Origin: Micromonospora chersina
Lineage (GTDB): Bacteria; Actinomycetota; Actinomycetes; Mycobacteriales; Micromonosporaceae
NCBI RefSeq assembly: GCF_900091475.1
Contig: NZ_FMIB01000002.1
Span: forward strand, 6,262,001 to 6,326,000
Length of the DNA stretch: 64,000 nt
Reading direction: 5' to 3'
The translations under genes and the position numbers were made by a program. Shown here one piece after another: positions 16,357 to 26,412 of the stretch (position 1 is the stretch's first letter; each line of letters starts with the position of its first letter). The notes under the pieces were generated by a model. It ran no database searches, was not told the origin of the DNA, and saw only the letters and a list, made by a program, of their open reading frames with translations.

Positions 16357-17355
16357 TTGAACGTGTCCGGAGTGGTGTGGGCGGGGACCCTGGTCGCGAT
16401 GACCGCGGTCCTGTTGGTCGACCTGTTCATCATCGGTCGCCGCCCGCACGAGCCCAGCGTCCGCGAGTCGAGCCTGTGGGTCGGCTTCTACGTGGCACTT
16501 GCCCTGCTCTTCGGGGCGGGGCTGTGGCTCACCTCAGGCCCCAGCGTCGCGGGCCAGTTCTACACCGGGTGGCTCACCGAGTACAGCCTCTCGGTGGACA
16601 ACCTCTTCGTCTTTGTGATCATCATGGCCCGCTTCGGGGTGCCCCGGCAGTACCAGCAGAAGGTGCTGCTCATCGGCATCCTGCTGGCGCTGGTCATGCG
16701 GGGCGGCTTCATCGCCGCCGGCGCCGCGCTGATCTCCCAGTTCTCCTGGGTGTTCTACATCTTCGGCGCGTTCCTGATCTACACGGCGGTCAACCTGGCC
16801 CGTCAGGGGGAGCCGGACGAGGACGAGTTCAGCGAGAACCTGCTGATCCGGTGGAGCCGCAAGGCGTTGCCGCTGTCCCGCACCTTCGACGGGGCGCGGA
16901 TGACCACCCACGAGAACGGCCGGCGGTTGTTCACCCCGATGCTGATCGTGATGATCGCAATCGGCACCACCGACCTGATCTTCGCCCTCGACTCGATCCC
17001 GGCGATCTTCGGCATCACCCAGGAGCCGTACCTGGTCTTCACGGCGAACGTGTTCGCCCTGATGGGGCTGCGGCAGCTCTACTTCCTGCTGGGCGGCCTG
17101 CTGGACCGGCTGATCTACCTCAGCTACGGCCTGGCCGTGGTGCTCGGCTTCATCGGGGTCAAGCTGGTCCTGGAGGCCCTCGCCGACAACAACCTGCCGT
17201 TCATCAACGACGGCCAGCACGTGGCCTGGGCCCCGCACATCCCGATCTGGCTGTCGCTCACGGTGATCCTCGGCACCCTCGCCGCGGCCACCGCGGCCAG
17301 CCTGGTCAAGTCGTCCCGCGACCGGCGCCGCGAGCTGGCGGAGGCCCGCCGCTGA
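16357..17355 (+). CDS. TerC-family membrane protein (probable manganese exporter)
   Basis: About 332 residues with nine or so hydrophobic helices. The TerC core is seen in LVDLFIIGRRPHEPS, WLTEYSLSVDNLFVFVII (acidic residues in the membrane) and TTDLIFALDSIPAIFGIT, the second DxxFxxDS-like metal motif. Relatives such as E. coli Alx and Bacillus MeeF/YkoY export Mn(II) or load secreted proteins with it. The riboswitch upstream supports a Mn role. For the start, GGAGG ends at 16350. The ATG at 16351 is directly adjacent and so unlikely, while TTG 16357 is spaced 6 nt and gives the usual MNVSGVVW start. A perfect terminator follows the stop by 16 nt. Confidence 0.93.
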   Translation: MNVSGVVWAGTLVAMTAVLLVDLFIIGRRPHEPSVRESSLWVGFYVALALLFGAGLWLTSGPSVAGQFYTGWLTEYSLSVDNLFVFVIIMARFGVPRQYQQKVLLIGILLALVMRGGFIAAGAALISQFSWVFYIFGAFLIYTAVNLARQGEPDEDEFSENLLIRWSRKALPLSRTFDGARMTTHENGRRLFTPMLIVMIAIGTTDLIFALDSIPAIFGITQEPYLVFTANVFALMGLRQLYFLLGGLLDRLIYLSYGLAVVLGFIGVKLVLEALADNNLPFINDGQHVAWAPHIPIWLSLTVILGTLAAATAASLVKSSRDRRRELAEARR

Positions 17356-17370
17356 CCGGACCCGTCGGAA

Positions 17371-17402
17371 AAGGGGCGCTCCCGCGGTCGGGAGCGCCCC
17401 TT
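17371..17402. terminator. Bidirectional terminator between terC and NlpC/P60 gene
   Basis: A perfect 14-bp stem, AAGGGGCGCTCCCG paired with CGGGAGCGCCCCTT, with a four-base CGGT loop, 16 nt after the terC stop and 14 nt before the convergent gene's stop. Confidence 0.9.
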
Positions 17403-17415
17403 CGGCGTACGGGGG

Positions 17416-18345
17416 TCAGATCCGGTGCGCGCCGACCAGGGTGTCCTCGCGCTCCGGGGGGAGCTGCTCCTCCACGACGCGGCGCTGCACGTAGCAGGCG
17501 TGCAGCATCCGCCGTGTCCCGCCGTGCGGCTCGGTGCTGACGATGCCGACGTGGTGGATCCGCCGGCCGGGCCGGGCGAAGAAGTAGAGGTCACCGGGGC
17601 GTTCCTGGTCGAGTGCCAGGGGGGTGGTGGCCTCGGCCTGGTCGTCGGCGTCCCGGGGCAGCGTGACGCCGTACCGGCGCCAGGCCAGGTGCACCAGGCC
17701 CGAGCAGTCGATGCCGTAGGTGGACAGCCCGCCCCAGACGTAGACGAGGTCGCGCAGCCGCTCGGCGACGGCCAGCACCTCCTTGGCCTCCGGCCGCTCG
17801 CCCGGCAGCGGGACCAGGTCGCCCTCGGGCGCCCAGAGCGGATCGGCCCGGCCGGGCACGAGGACCGGCCGCCAGCCGTCCACCGGTCGCCCGGCCGCGG
17901 CGAGGAGGGTGCCGAGGACCACGCCGGGCAGGGCCGGCGGGCCGTCGGGGGCGGCGTGCAGCGTGGTGTGGCCGGCGTCCACCACGAGCGGGGTGGCCGA
18001 CGGGCCGGGCTCCGCCGGGGCGGTGAGCTGGGCGGTGGGCAGCCAGCCGGGATAGCCGCGCACGTCGAGCTTGGCCGCGGGCTGCGCCAGGGCGACCACG
18101 TGCGCCCAGCCGTCCGCGCGCAGCTCGGTGACCAGCACCCGCTCGCCGAGCAGCAGTTGGGTCAGGACGCAGTCGCCGACCTGCTGCTCGCGGTCCATGC
18201 CGGCGATCCAGGCGGCGGTGTCGGGCGTGTCGGACAGCGCGGGGCGGTCGACCGGACGGACCGCGTCGGGCGCGCTCCAGAGGGTCGCCACCGGGACCCG
18301 GACGACGGCCTCGCGGCCGGTTTGCAGCTCCACGTCCACCCCCAC
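17416..18345 (-). CDS. NlpC/P60 family peptidase (YkfC-like muropeptide hydrolase)
   Basis: A 309-residue protein: two SH3-like segments (about 10-110 and 115-185) then an NlpC/P60 cysteine peptidase. The catalytic Cys214 is in YGIDCSGLVHLAW, the His at 264/265 in RRIHHVGIVS, and a third polar residue is His282 in MLHACY. No signal peptide is visible, so it should act in the cytoplasm. This fits YkfC, which cleaves gamma-D-Glu-diamino-acid bonds in recycled cell-wall peptides. The gene lies 43 nt downstream of a dipeptide epimerase, the ykfB-ykfC pairing known from Bacillus. GTG 18345 is preceded by GAAGAGG. Confidence 0.88.
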   Translation of the reverse strand: MGVDVELQTGREAVVRVPVATLWSAPDAVRPVDRPALSDTPDTAAWIAGMDREQQVGDCVLTQLLLGERVLVTELRADGWAHVVALAQPAAKLDVRGYPGWLPTAQLTAPAEPGPSATPLVVDAGHTTLHAAPDGPPALPGVVLGTLLAAAGRPVDGWRPVLVPGRADPLWAPEGDLVPLPGERPEAKEVLAVAERLRDLVYVWGGLSTYGIDCSGLVHLAWRRYGVTLPRDADDQAEATTPLALDQERPGDLYFFARPGRRIHHVGIVSTEPHGGTRRMLHACYVQRRVVEEQLPPEREDTLVGAHRI

Positions 18346-18388
18346 GTCGCGCCTCTTCGGGCGACCCTATGAAAAATTCCAACGGCAC

Positions 18389-19486
18389 TCAACCGCGCGA
18401 CTGAATCTTTACTTCACTCACGTTCGCGATGCCGAGCCCCGGAGCGTCCGGCAGCACGACTGTCGCGCCGTCGTACCGGATGCCCCCGGCGACCGGCGAC
18501 CAGGCCAGCCACCAGGCGGCGTCGAGGTCCGACACGGCCGTGGTGCCGTAGGCGGCGACCAGGCTCGCGGCCGCGCCCAGGCCGACCTGGCTCTCCATCA
18601 TCGAGCCGACGATGGTGCCCATGCCATGGGCGGCCGCCAGGTCGAGCAGCGACCGGGCGGTGTGCAGGCCGCCGCACTTGGCCAGCTTCACGTTCACCAT
18701 GTCGGCCGCCCGACGGCGGATCACCTCGACCAGGTCGCGCAGGTCGAAGACCGACTCGTCGGCGAGGATCGGCAGCTCCACCCGGTCGCTGACCCAGGCC
18801 AGCCCGTCCAGGTCCCGGCGGTGCACCGGCTGCTCGACCAGCTCGACGTCGAGCCCGGCGTCCTCGATGCCGCGGATCACCCGCACCGCCTCGCGCGGCG
18901 TCCAGCCCTGGTTGGCGTCCAGCCGGATCCGCACGTCGGGCCCCACCGCGGCGCGGACCGCGCGGACCCGGTCCAGGTCCCCCCGCGCGTCGGTGCCGAC
19001 CTTGAGCTTCAGCACGGTGAAGCCCTCGGCCCGGCGCCGGGTGGCCGCCGCCGCGAGGTCCACGGCATCGCCGGCGGCCAGGGTGACGTCCGTCGGGACG
19101 CGCAGCGTGGTGCCGCCGAGCAACCGCACCAGGGGTACGCCGAGCCGCCGCGCGGCCAGGTCGTGCAGGGCCACGTCGACGGCCGCCCGGGCCGACTCGT
19201 TGCCCACCACCGCGCGGCGCACCTCGGCGCAGCGGGCCTGGAGGTCGTCGGCGTCCCGCCCGGTCAGCAGCGGCCCGAGCAACTGCTGGACGCACGCCTC
19301 GGCGCCGGCGATCGACGCGCCCGTCACCTGCCAGACCTGCGGGGCCTCGCCGAAGCCCGACCGGCCGTCGGTGTCCACCACCTCCACGACCAGGGTGTCC
19401 ACGGTGGTGGTGCGGCGCAGCGCGGTGACGAAGGGGGTGTGTAAGGGGGCCGAGAGCCGGTGGGTGCGTACCGCGGCGATCGTCAT
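18389..19486 (-). CDS. Dipeptide (L-Ala-D/L-Glu) epimerase, enolase superfamily
   Basis: A 365-residue member of the muconate-lactonizing subgroup. The metal and base residues are visible: KLKVG (Lys pair), RLDANQGW, ELVEQPV, ILADESVF, NVKLAKCGG and MMESQVG. The set KxK, D, E, D, K matches L-Ala-D/L-Glu epimerases, which convert murein dipeptide to L-Ala-L-Glu for catabolism. Pairing with the downstream NlpC/P60 peptidase makes this assignment stronger than for a lone enolase-superfamily gene. The ATG at 19486 lies 7 nt after TAGGGT (19494-19499, minus strand), which suggests a leaderless message. A GTG at 19495 is possible but lies inside that box. Confidence 0.9.
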   Translation of the reverse strand: MTIAAVRTHRLSAPLHTPFVTALRRTTTVDTLVVEVVDTDGRSGFGEAPQVWQVTGASIAGAEACVQQLLGPLLTGRDADDLQARCAEVRRAVVGNESARAAVDVALHDLAARRLGVPLVRLLGGTTLRVPTDVTLAAGDAVDLAAAATRRRAEGFTVLKLKVGTDARGDLDRVRAVRAAVGPDVRIRLDANQGWTPREAVRVIRGIEDAGLDVELVEQPVHRRDLDGLAWVSDRVELPILADESVFDLRDLVEVIRRRAADMVNVKLAKCGGLHTARSLLDLAAAHGMGTIVGSMMESQVGLGAAASLVAAYGTTAVSDLDAAWWLAWSPVAGGIRYDGATVVLPDAPGLGIANVSEVKIQSRG

Positions 19487-19530
19487 GTGGGGCACCCTAT
19501 ATGGAGCTGGCGGCGATCAGGGGAGGGCCG

Positions 19531-20328
19531 ATGACCGGGCGGGACTGGGAGCTGGTGGGCGCGCCGAACGCCCGTGACCTGGGCGGGTTGCCCACCATCG
19601 ACGGGCGGCGGGTACGCGCCGGCCGCCTCCTCCGCACCGCCGCGCTCGGGCGGCTCGCCGACGAGGACCTGCCGGTGCTGGGCAAGCTGGCCCCGGCCTG
19701 CGTGGTGGACCTGCGGCACGGCACCGAGCAGGCGGTGGCCCCGCCGGACCGCCTGGTCGGCGAGCCGCGGGTGGTGCACCTGCCGGTCTACGACGCGGCC
19801 CATCCGGTGTTCACCTACGTCTCGGCGGTGCTGCTCGGCCACGACCTGGACGCGTACGAGGAGTTGGCCCGGGAGGGCATGCCCGGGGCGATGGCGGCGA
19901 TCTACCGCTGGTTCGTCACCGGCGAGTCGGCGCGGGAGGGGTTCGGGGCGGCGGTCCGCCTGGCCGCCGACGCGGCGAACCTGCCGCTGCTGTTCCACTG
20001 CTCGGCCGGCAAGGACCGCACCGGCTGGCTGTCGGTGGTGCTGCTCACCGCGCTCGGTGTGGAGGAGCCGGCGATCCGGGCCGACTACCTGCGGCACAAC
20101 GAGCTGACCGAGAGCCTTCGCGAGGTGCTGCTGGCCGCCATGACCCGGCGCCGGCCGGACCTGGACCCGGCCGTGGCCCGGCCGCTGCTGGAGGTGCGGC
20201 CGGAGTACCTGGACGCCGCCTACGAGGAGGTGCGCCGGGTGCACGGCTCGTTCGACGCGTACCTGCGCGACGGCCTGGGGGTGACCGACGGGACCCTCGC
20301 GGCGTTGCGGGCGAACCTGCTGGAGTGA
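19531..20328 (+). CDS. Tyrosine-protein phosphatase (PtpB/DSP-like)
   Basis: A 265-residue phosphatase of the Y_phosphatase3 family, with the P-loop HCSAGKDRTG at residues 156-165 (nucleophile Cys157) and the N-terminal NARDLGGL motif typical of the mycobacterial PtpB/IphP group. It should dephosphorylate phosphotyrosine, and perhaps phosphoinositide or Ser/Thr, in the cytoplasm or after export. No signal peptide is seen. The ATG at 19531 is preferred over 19501 because GGGGAGGG lies 5 nt upstream. It is divergent from the epimerase gene with 44 nt between starts and ends 4 nt from the convergent hydrolase gene. Confidence 0.92.
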   Translation: MTGRDWELVGAPNARDLGGLPTIDGRRVRAGRLLRTAALGRLADEDLPVLGKLAPACVVDLRHGTEQAVAPPDRLVGEPRVVHLPVYDAAHPVFTYVSAVLLGHDLDAYEELAREGMPGAMAAIYRWFVTGESAREGFGAAVRLAADAANLPLLFHCSAGKDRTGWLSVVLLTALGVEEPAIRADYLRHNELTESLREVLLAAMTRRRPDLDPAVARPLLEVRPEYLDAAYEEVRRVHGSFDAYLRDGLGVTDGTLAALRANLLE

Positions 20329-20332
20329 GCGG

Positions 20333-21199
20333 TCAGCCGGCCAGGTCGTGCCGGGCGGCCCACACCTGCGCGGAGATGTGCGCGATCAGGCGGCAGGCGT
20401 CGTCCTCGACCTCCTCGCCGCTCGGGCCGCCGTCGGCCAGGTCGGTGGTGGTGCAGACGACAATCGCGTACGGCGGCGCGTCGGTGGGGAAGACGACCCC
20501 GGCCCCGTGCCGGACGCCGCGTACCCAGCCGTTCTTGTGCGCGATCCGGGTGCCCTCGGGCAGCCCGGCGGCGAGGTCCTCGCGGTGCTCCTGGGCGAAC
20601 AGCACGTCCAGCATGGCCGTGCAGCCGGCCGGCGAGGCGAGCGGGCCGGGCCGGGTCGCGCCGAGCGCCAGCCCGCCGAGCAGGGCGGCCAGGTCGGCGG
20701 CGGTGACCAGGTTGTCGATGCCGGCGTCCCGGGCCGCGAAGTCCTCGATGCCCCGGCCGGTCACGCTGTGCCGGGCGCCCGCGAGCGTCCAGGCCTCGGC
20801 CACGGCGGGCAGCCCGACCTGGCTGATGCAGATGTTGGTGGCCAGGTTGCTGGAGCGGACGATCATCCGTTCGGCGAGCCAGCGCAGTGGCGCCGTGCCG
20901 CCCACCCGCGCCCAGACCTCGTCGTCGTTGTCGTAGTGCTGGGCGTTGGCGAAGCGGGGCGCGCCGGGCAGGGCGGAGTCGAACGCGTTGCGCACCGGGA
21001 CGGTGCCGTCCAGGTCGAGCCGGCCGGCCTCGGCGGCGCGGTGCAGCGCCACCAGCACCGCCATCTTCATGGTGCTGGCCGCGTAGTGGGTGGCGTCGGC
21101 CTCCCGGGTCCAGGTGGGCGGGGCGTCGAGCCGTCCCACGTACGCCGAGACGGTGCCGGGAACCTTGTCCAGGTGCGCGTCGAGATCCTCCCACGTCAT
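20333..21199 (-). CDS. Beta-lactamase-fold serine hydrolase (class A-like)
   Basis: A 288-residue protein of the beta-lactamase2 family. The active-site S-x-x-K is STMK (residues 42-45). An SSN triplet (VRSSNLATN) stands at the SDN position, and HKNGW at the usual KTG position. It has no signal peptide or lipobox, unlike true class A beta-lactamases, so it is probably cytoplasmic and not a resistance enzyme. Possible roles are esterase, amidase or peptide cleavage in cell-wall recycling. A TACGGT box (21207-21212, minus strand) lies 7 nt before the ATG, so translation is likely leaderless. Confidence 0.85.
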   Translation of the reverse strand: MTWEDLDAHLDKVPGTVSAYVGRLDAPPTWTREADATHYAASTMKMAVLVALHRAAEAGRLDLDGTVPVRNAFDSALPGAPRFANAQHYDNDDEVWARVGGTAPLRWLAERMIVRSSNLATNICISQVGLPAVAEAWTLAGARHSVTGRGIEDFAARDAGIDNLVTAADLAALLGGLALGATRPGPLASPAGCTAMLDVLFAQEHREDLAAGLPEGTRIAHKNGWVRGVRHGAGVVFPTDAPPYAIVVCTTTDLADGGPSGEEVEDDACRLIAHISAQVWAARHDLAG

Positions 21200-21271
21200 G
21201 CCGGTGACCGTAGCGGATCTTCGCGGCGCGCGGGGCTGCGGTCCGGCCGGCGGCGGGTCTAGCGTGCGGGG

Positions 21272-21934
21272 ATGACGACCGCCGCGTACGACGCCATCGC
21301 CGACTGGTACGACGAGTACGTCACGACCACGGCCACCGACTACAGCGAGCGGGTCCGGTCGGTGCTGGCCGAGCTGCTCGGCCCGGGTTCCGGGCGCTGC
21401 CTCGACCTGTGCTGCGGCACCGGGGCGCACGCCGCCGAGCTGCGCCGGCTGGGTTGGCGGCCGGTCGGGGTGGACCTGTCGGCGGGGCAGTTGCGCCATG
21501 CCGGGGCGCGGCTGCCTGTGGCGCGGGCCGACGCCACGGCGCTGCCGCTGCCGGCCGGCGCCGTCCCGGCCGTGGCCTGCGTACTGGCGCACACCGACAT
21601 GCCGGACTACCCGGCGGCGATCGCCGAGGCGGCCCGGGTGCTGGCGCCGGGCGGGCGGCTGGTCCACGTCGGCGTGCACCCCTGCTTCGTCGGGGCGTTC
21701 GCCGACCGGTCCGAGCCGGGCCGGGCCGTGATCGACGGCGGGTACGCCGAGCGCGAGCGCAGCTTCCGGTCCTGGAACACCGTCGGCGTGCGGGCCCGGG
21801 TCGGCGCCTGGCACCTGCCGCTGGCCGACCTGCTCAACGCGGTCACCGCCGCCGGCCTGACGCTGACCGCCGTCCGCGAGTCCGGCTCCGGCCCGCTCCC
21901 CGACATCCTGGCCTTCCAGGCCACCAAACCCTGA
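21272..21934 (+). CDS. Class I SAM-dependent methyltransferase
   Basis: A 220-residue Methyltransf_11-type enzyme with motif I CLDLCCGTGAHAAEL, motif II PVGVDLSAGQL, the RADATALPLPAG loop and EAARVLAPGGRLVHVG. The start MTTAAYDAIADWYDEYV is typical of small-molecule methyltransferases in actinomycetes. The acceptor is unknown. TAGCGT at 21260-21265 is 6 nt upstream of the ATG, so the transcript is probably leaderless. It is divergent from the serine hydrolase, with both -10 boxes in the 72-nt gap, and ends at a hairpin before typA. Confidence 0.9.
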   Translation: MTTAAYDAIADWYDEYVTTTATDYSERVRSVLAELLGPGSGRCLDLCCGTGAHAAELRRLGWRPVGVDLSAGQLRHAGARLPVARADATALPLPAGAVPAVACVLAHTDMPDYPAAIAEAARVLAPGGRLVHVGVHPCFVGAFADRSEPGRAVIDGGYAERERSFRSWNTVGVRARVGAWHLPLADLLNAVTAAGLTLTAVRESGSGPLPDILAFQATKP

Positions 21935-21954
21935 CCCGCCCGGCGGAAAATGAC

Positions 21955-21989
21955 GGAGCCCGGTCCGCCGGGTGGGCGGGCCGGGCTCC
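21955..21989. terminator. Hairpin between methyltransferase and typA
   Basis: GGAGCCCGGTCCGCC pairs with GGGCGGGCCGGGCTCC across a short GGT loop (one G-T pair). It sits 20 nt after the methyltransferase stop and 15 nt before the convergent typA stop and should serve both. Confidence 0.8.
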
Positions 21990-22004
21990 GGGGCGGCTGA
22001 GAGG

Positions 22005-23873
<1,869 letters not shown>

Positions 23874-23910
23874 ACCCTCCATACTCCTGTCTGCGGTTGC
23901 CGGGGCACGC

Positions 23911-23928
23911 CTCGGGGGTCACCCCGAG
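23911..23928 (-). promoter_or_regulatory. Perfect small hairpin in the typA 5' region
   Basis: CTCGGGG and CCCCGAG flank a 4-nt GTCA centre, 38 nt upstream of the typA start. It may be a leader hairpin or an operator; neither is proven. Confidence 0.35.
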
Positions 23929-24005
23929 ATCGCCCGGATCTCTGCTTAAAGTGCTGTCCCGACCGATCCAGCGACTGGCATGCTGGCTCCCGTGCGGGGG
24001 ACCGG

Positions 24006-25457
24006 ATGCCTGACCTGCTGAACTGGCTGCAGGGGCTGCCGCCCCTGCTGATCTACCTGGTCGCCGCGACGATCGTCGCGGGCGAGACCGCGGTGATCTT
24101 CGGACTGCTGGTGCCGGGCGAGGCGACCCTGTTGCTGGTCGGCTTCTTAGCCTACGCGGGGACGCTGCGGATTATTCCGGCGCTGCTGGCCATGACGGCG
24201 GCCGCCGTGATCGGAGACACACTCGCCTACCGCGCCGGCCGGCGGTACGGGCCGAAACTGCGTGCCTCCGGCCTCGGTGCCCGGATCGGGCCGCACCGGT
24301 GGCGGCGCGCCGACTCGCTGCTCGACCGGCTCGGCGGCCGGGGCGTGCTGGCCGCCCGCTGGGTGGCCTTCGCCCGCACCCTGGCGCCCCGCCTGGCCGG
24401 GGCGGGCGGGCTGCCCTACCGGCGGTTCGCCCCGTGGAACGCGGCCGGGGTGGCGAGCTGGGTGGGTGCCTCGGTGCTGGCCGGCTACGCCGCAGGCGAG
24501 TCGTACGAGCGGGTGTCCCGGCTCCTGGGCCGGGCCACCGGCGCCGTGCTCGTGCTGCTGGTCTGCCTGGTCGGGGTGGTGCTGGCCGGCCGCTGGCTGG
24601 GCCGCAACCCCGACCCGGTGCGGGCGCTGGCCGCCCGGGCCGCCGCCCTGCCCCCGCTGCGCTGGCTGCGCGCCCGCTACGGGGTCCTGTTCTTCCTGGT
24701 CGCCATGCGGTTCGGGCCGGCCGGCACGCTGCTGATCAACCTCGCCGCCGGCCTGCTGCTGCTCTTCGCCGCCGGGCTGGCCGTCGCGGCGCTGCTGGAG
24801 GCGGTCGTCCGCCACAGCGGGCTCGGCGTGCTCGACGGGCTGGTCGCGGACTGGTTCGCCGCCCGGCGTACCCCCGGGGTGGTCGACCCGGCGCTGGCCG
24901 CGGTGTCGGTGCTGCGCGGCTGGGTGCTCATCGCCGCGGTGGCCCTGGTGGCGGCGGTGGTGGCCTGGCGGAACCGGCCCTGGCGGGCCGACCTGCTCAG
25001 CGTGCTCGGCACGGTGGGGGCGTTCGTGCCGCTCGTGGTGCTGGTGGCGGTCGCCGGCCTGACCGGGCCCGGCGGCCCGGACGGCGCCCCGGACCTGCTG
25101 CCCACCCAGAACGCCGTGGTCACGGCGAGCTTCGGCACCCTCGCGTGGCTGCTGTCGCGGGGCGCCCGGTGGCCGGTGGCGGTGGCGGTCTGGACGGGCG
25201 CGCTGGCCGGCGTGGTCACCGTCACCGGCGCGCGGCTCTACCTGGGCTGGAGCACCGCCAGCGGCACCGCCACGTCGGTGCTGCTCGGCGCGGCCTGGGT
25301 CACCGTGTTCGTGGTCGCCTGGGCCACCCGGGACCACGCGGTCGGCGGGGACGACCGGCCGGGCCCGGACGCACCGGCCACAGGGGACGGACCGCCACGG
25401 CCGCGGGCCTCACGGGCGGCTTCGCGGGTACCCCGCGGCCCCGTCGGTCCCTGCTAG
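24006..25457 (+). CDS. DedA/VTT membrane protein with a degenerate PAP2-like C-terminal half
   Basis: A 483-residue polytopic protein. Residues ~1-200 are a DedA (VTT) domain: GETAVIFGLLVPGEATLL, GDTLAYRAGRRYG, and RWVAFARTLAPRLAGAGGLPYRRF, the conserved Arg/Gly loop, given in part. Residues ~230-445 have six hydrophobic helices in the pattern of PAP2 phosphatases. The catalytic signatures are lost, however: PSGH is replaced by PTQN, and SR-x5-H-x3-D reads ARLYLGWSTASG. DedA-PAP2 fusions are known as lipid transporters/phosphatases. This copy is likely a transporter whose phosphatase half is inactive. The C-terminal tail is Pro/Arg-rich. Confidence 0.85.
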   Translation: MPDLLNWLQGLPPLLIYLVAATIVAGETAVIFGLLVPGEATLLLVGFLAYAGTLRIIPALLAMTAAAVIGDTLAYRAGRRYGPKLRASGLGARIGPHRWRRADSLLDRLGGRGVLAARWVAFARTLAPRLAGAGGLPYRRFAPWNAAGVASWVGASVLAGYAAGESYERVSRLLGRATGAVLVLLVCLVGVVLAGRWLGRNPDPVRALAARAAALPPLRWLRARYGVLFFLVAMRFGPAGTLLINLAAGLLLLFAAGLAVAALLEAVVRHSGLGVLDGLVADWFAARRTPGVVDPALAAVSVLRGWVLIAAVALVAAVVAWRNRPWRADLLSVLGTVGAFVPLVVLVAVAGLTGPGGPDGAPDLLPTQNAVVTASFGTLAWLLSRGARWPVAVAVWTGALAGVVTVTGARLYLGWSTASGTATSVLLGAAWVTVFVVAWATRDHAVGGDDRPGPDAPATGDGPPRPRASRAASRVPRGPVGPC

Positions 25458-25460
25458 GGT
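25455..25460 (+). promoter_or_regulatory. Possible -10 box of the transglycosylase gene
   Basis: TAGGGT overlaps the end of the preceding gene and lies 27 nt before the ATG at 25488, which has GGGGGAGG upstream. Confidence 0.4.
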
Positions 25461-25487
25461 GCGGCGGACGGCCACGGGGGAGGTCAG

Positions 25488-26363
25488 ATGCGTCGAGGAG
25501 TGGGCCGCTGGGCCACGGCGGCGGTCGCCGCGCTGCTGGCGGCGGGCGCGGTCACCGGGTGCGGCACCGAGGAGCCGACCCGCGAGGTGGCGGTGGAGGT
25601 GACCGGCGAGGTGCCCGTCGAGGCGCCCGCGGACGGCCCCGCCGACCAGCCCAGCGACGAGCCGCCGGCGGTCGCGGCCATGGGCGCCAAGCCCAGCGCC
25701 AAGCCCAGCCCGAGCGCGTCGCCGAAACCGAAGCCCAGGCCGACGCGCACCACCACGGCGCCGCTGGCCACGCCGAAGCCGCCCACCGAGACGCAGGTGC
25801 CGCCGCCCCCGCCGAAGCCCGCGGCGAGCGGCTGCCAGCCCAGCTACCGGGGCACCCAGGCGACCCGCAGCCAGGTGAAGTCGGCGCTGTCCGACGCCGC
25901 GGCGCGGACCTACTGGCCCACCTCCGCGCCCGACATCAGGATTCCGCTGACCCTCATGAAGGCGACCGCCTGGCAGGAGAGCGGCTGGCAGTCGAACATC
26001 GTGGCCTGCGACGGCGGCATCGGGCTCATGCAGGTCATGCCCGCCACCGCGGACTGGATGAACCAGCGGTTCGGCCAGTCGTACGACATCGACGACTACC
26101 AGGACAACGCCTACCTGGGCGGCACCTATCTGGCCTGGCTCACCAAGTACATCGGCGACATGTACTTCGAGTCCGACTACCGGCTGGACGCCGCGCTCTG
26201 CACCTCGGAGCTGAACTCCTGCCTGCTCAACGCCGTGATCGCGGCCTACAACTACGGGCACGGCGCGGTGGCGCGGGAGGGTGAGCCCCTCGCCATCCCG
26301 AACCCGCAGTACGTGCGCAACGTGCGGGCGCTCATGACCGAGTGCGTCTGCCTCAGCTACTGA
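25488..26363 (+). CDS. Lytic transglycosylase (SLT) lipoprotein
   Basis: A 291-residue exported lipoprotein. The signal sequence ends in a lipobox, AVTGC, at about residue 25. A disordered linker of about 85 residues follows, rich in Pro, Lys, Ser and Ala (KPSAKPSPSASPKPKPRP), probably crossing the peptidoglycan. The SLT domain then has the catalytic Glu in ATAWQESGWQ, the GGIGLMQVMPAT motif and an AAYNYGHGAV C-terminal block. It should cleave the MurNAc-GlcNAc bond to form 1,6-anhydro-muropeptides. Several Cys in the catalytic half suggest disulfides. It fits with the muropeptide recycling genes 6 kb upstream. Confidence 0.93.
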   Translation: MRRGVGRWATAAVAALLAAGAVTGCGTEEPTREVAVEVTGEVPVEAPADGPADQPSDEPPAVAAMGAKPSAKPSPSASPKPKPRPTRTTTAPLATPKPPTETQVPPPPPKPAASGCQPSYRGTQATRSQVKSALSDAAARTYWPTSAPDIRIPLTLMKATAWQESGWQSNIVACDGGIGLMQVMPATADWMNQRFGQSYDIDDYQDNAYLGGTYLAWLTKYIGDMYFESDYRLDAALCTSELNSCLLNAVIAAYNYGHGAVAREGEPLAIPNPQYVRNVRALMTECVCLSY

Positions 26364-26373
26364 GCCGACGAGT

Positions 26374-26407
26374 GCGGGGCCCCGGCGGACGACCGCCGGG
26401 GCCCCGC
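26374..26407. terminator. Bidirectional terminator between SLT and MMPL genes
   Basis: A 14-15 bp stem, GCGGGGCCCCGGCGG with CCGCCGGGGCCCCGC, around a short ACGA loop, lies between two convergent stops (26363 and 26413). Confidence 0.9.
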
Positions 26408-26412
26408 CCGTC

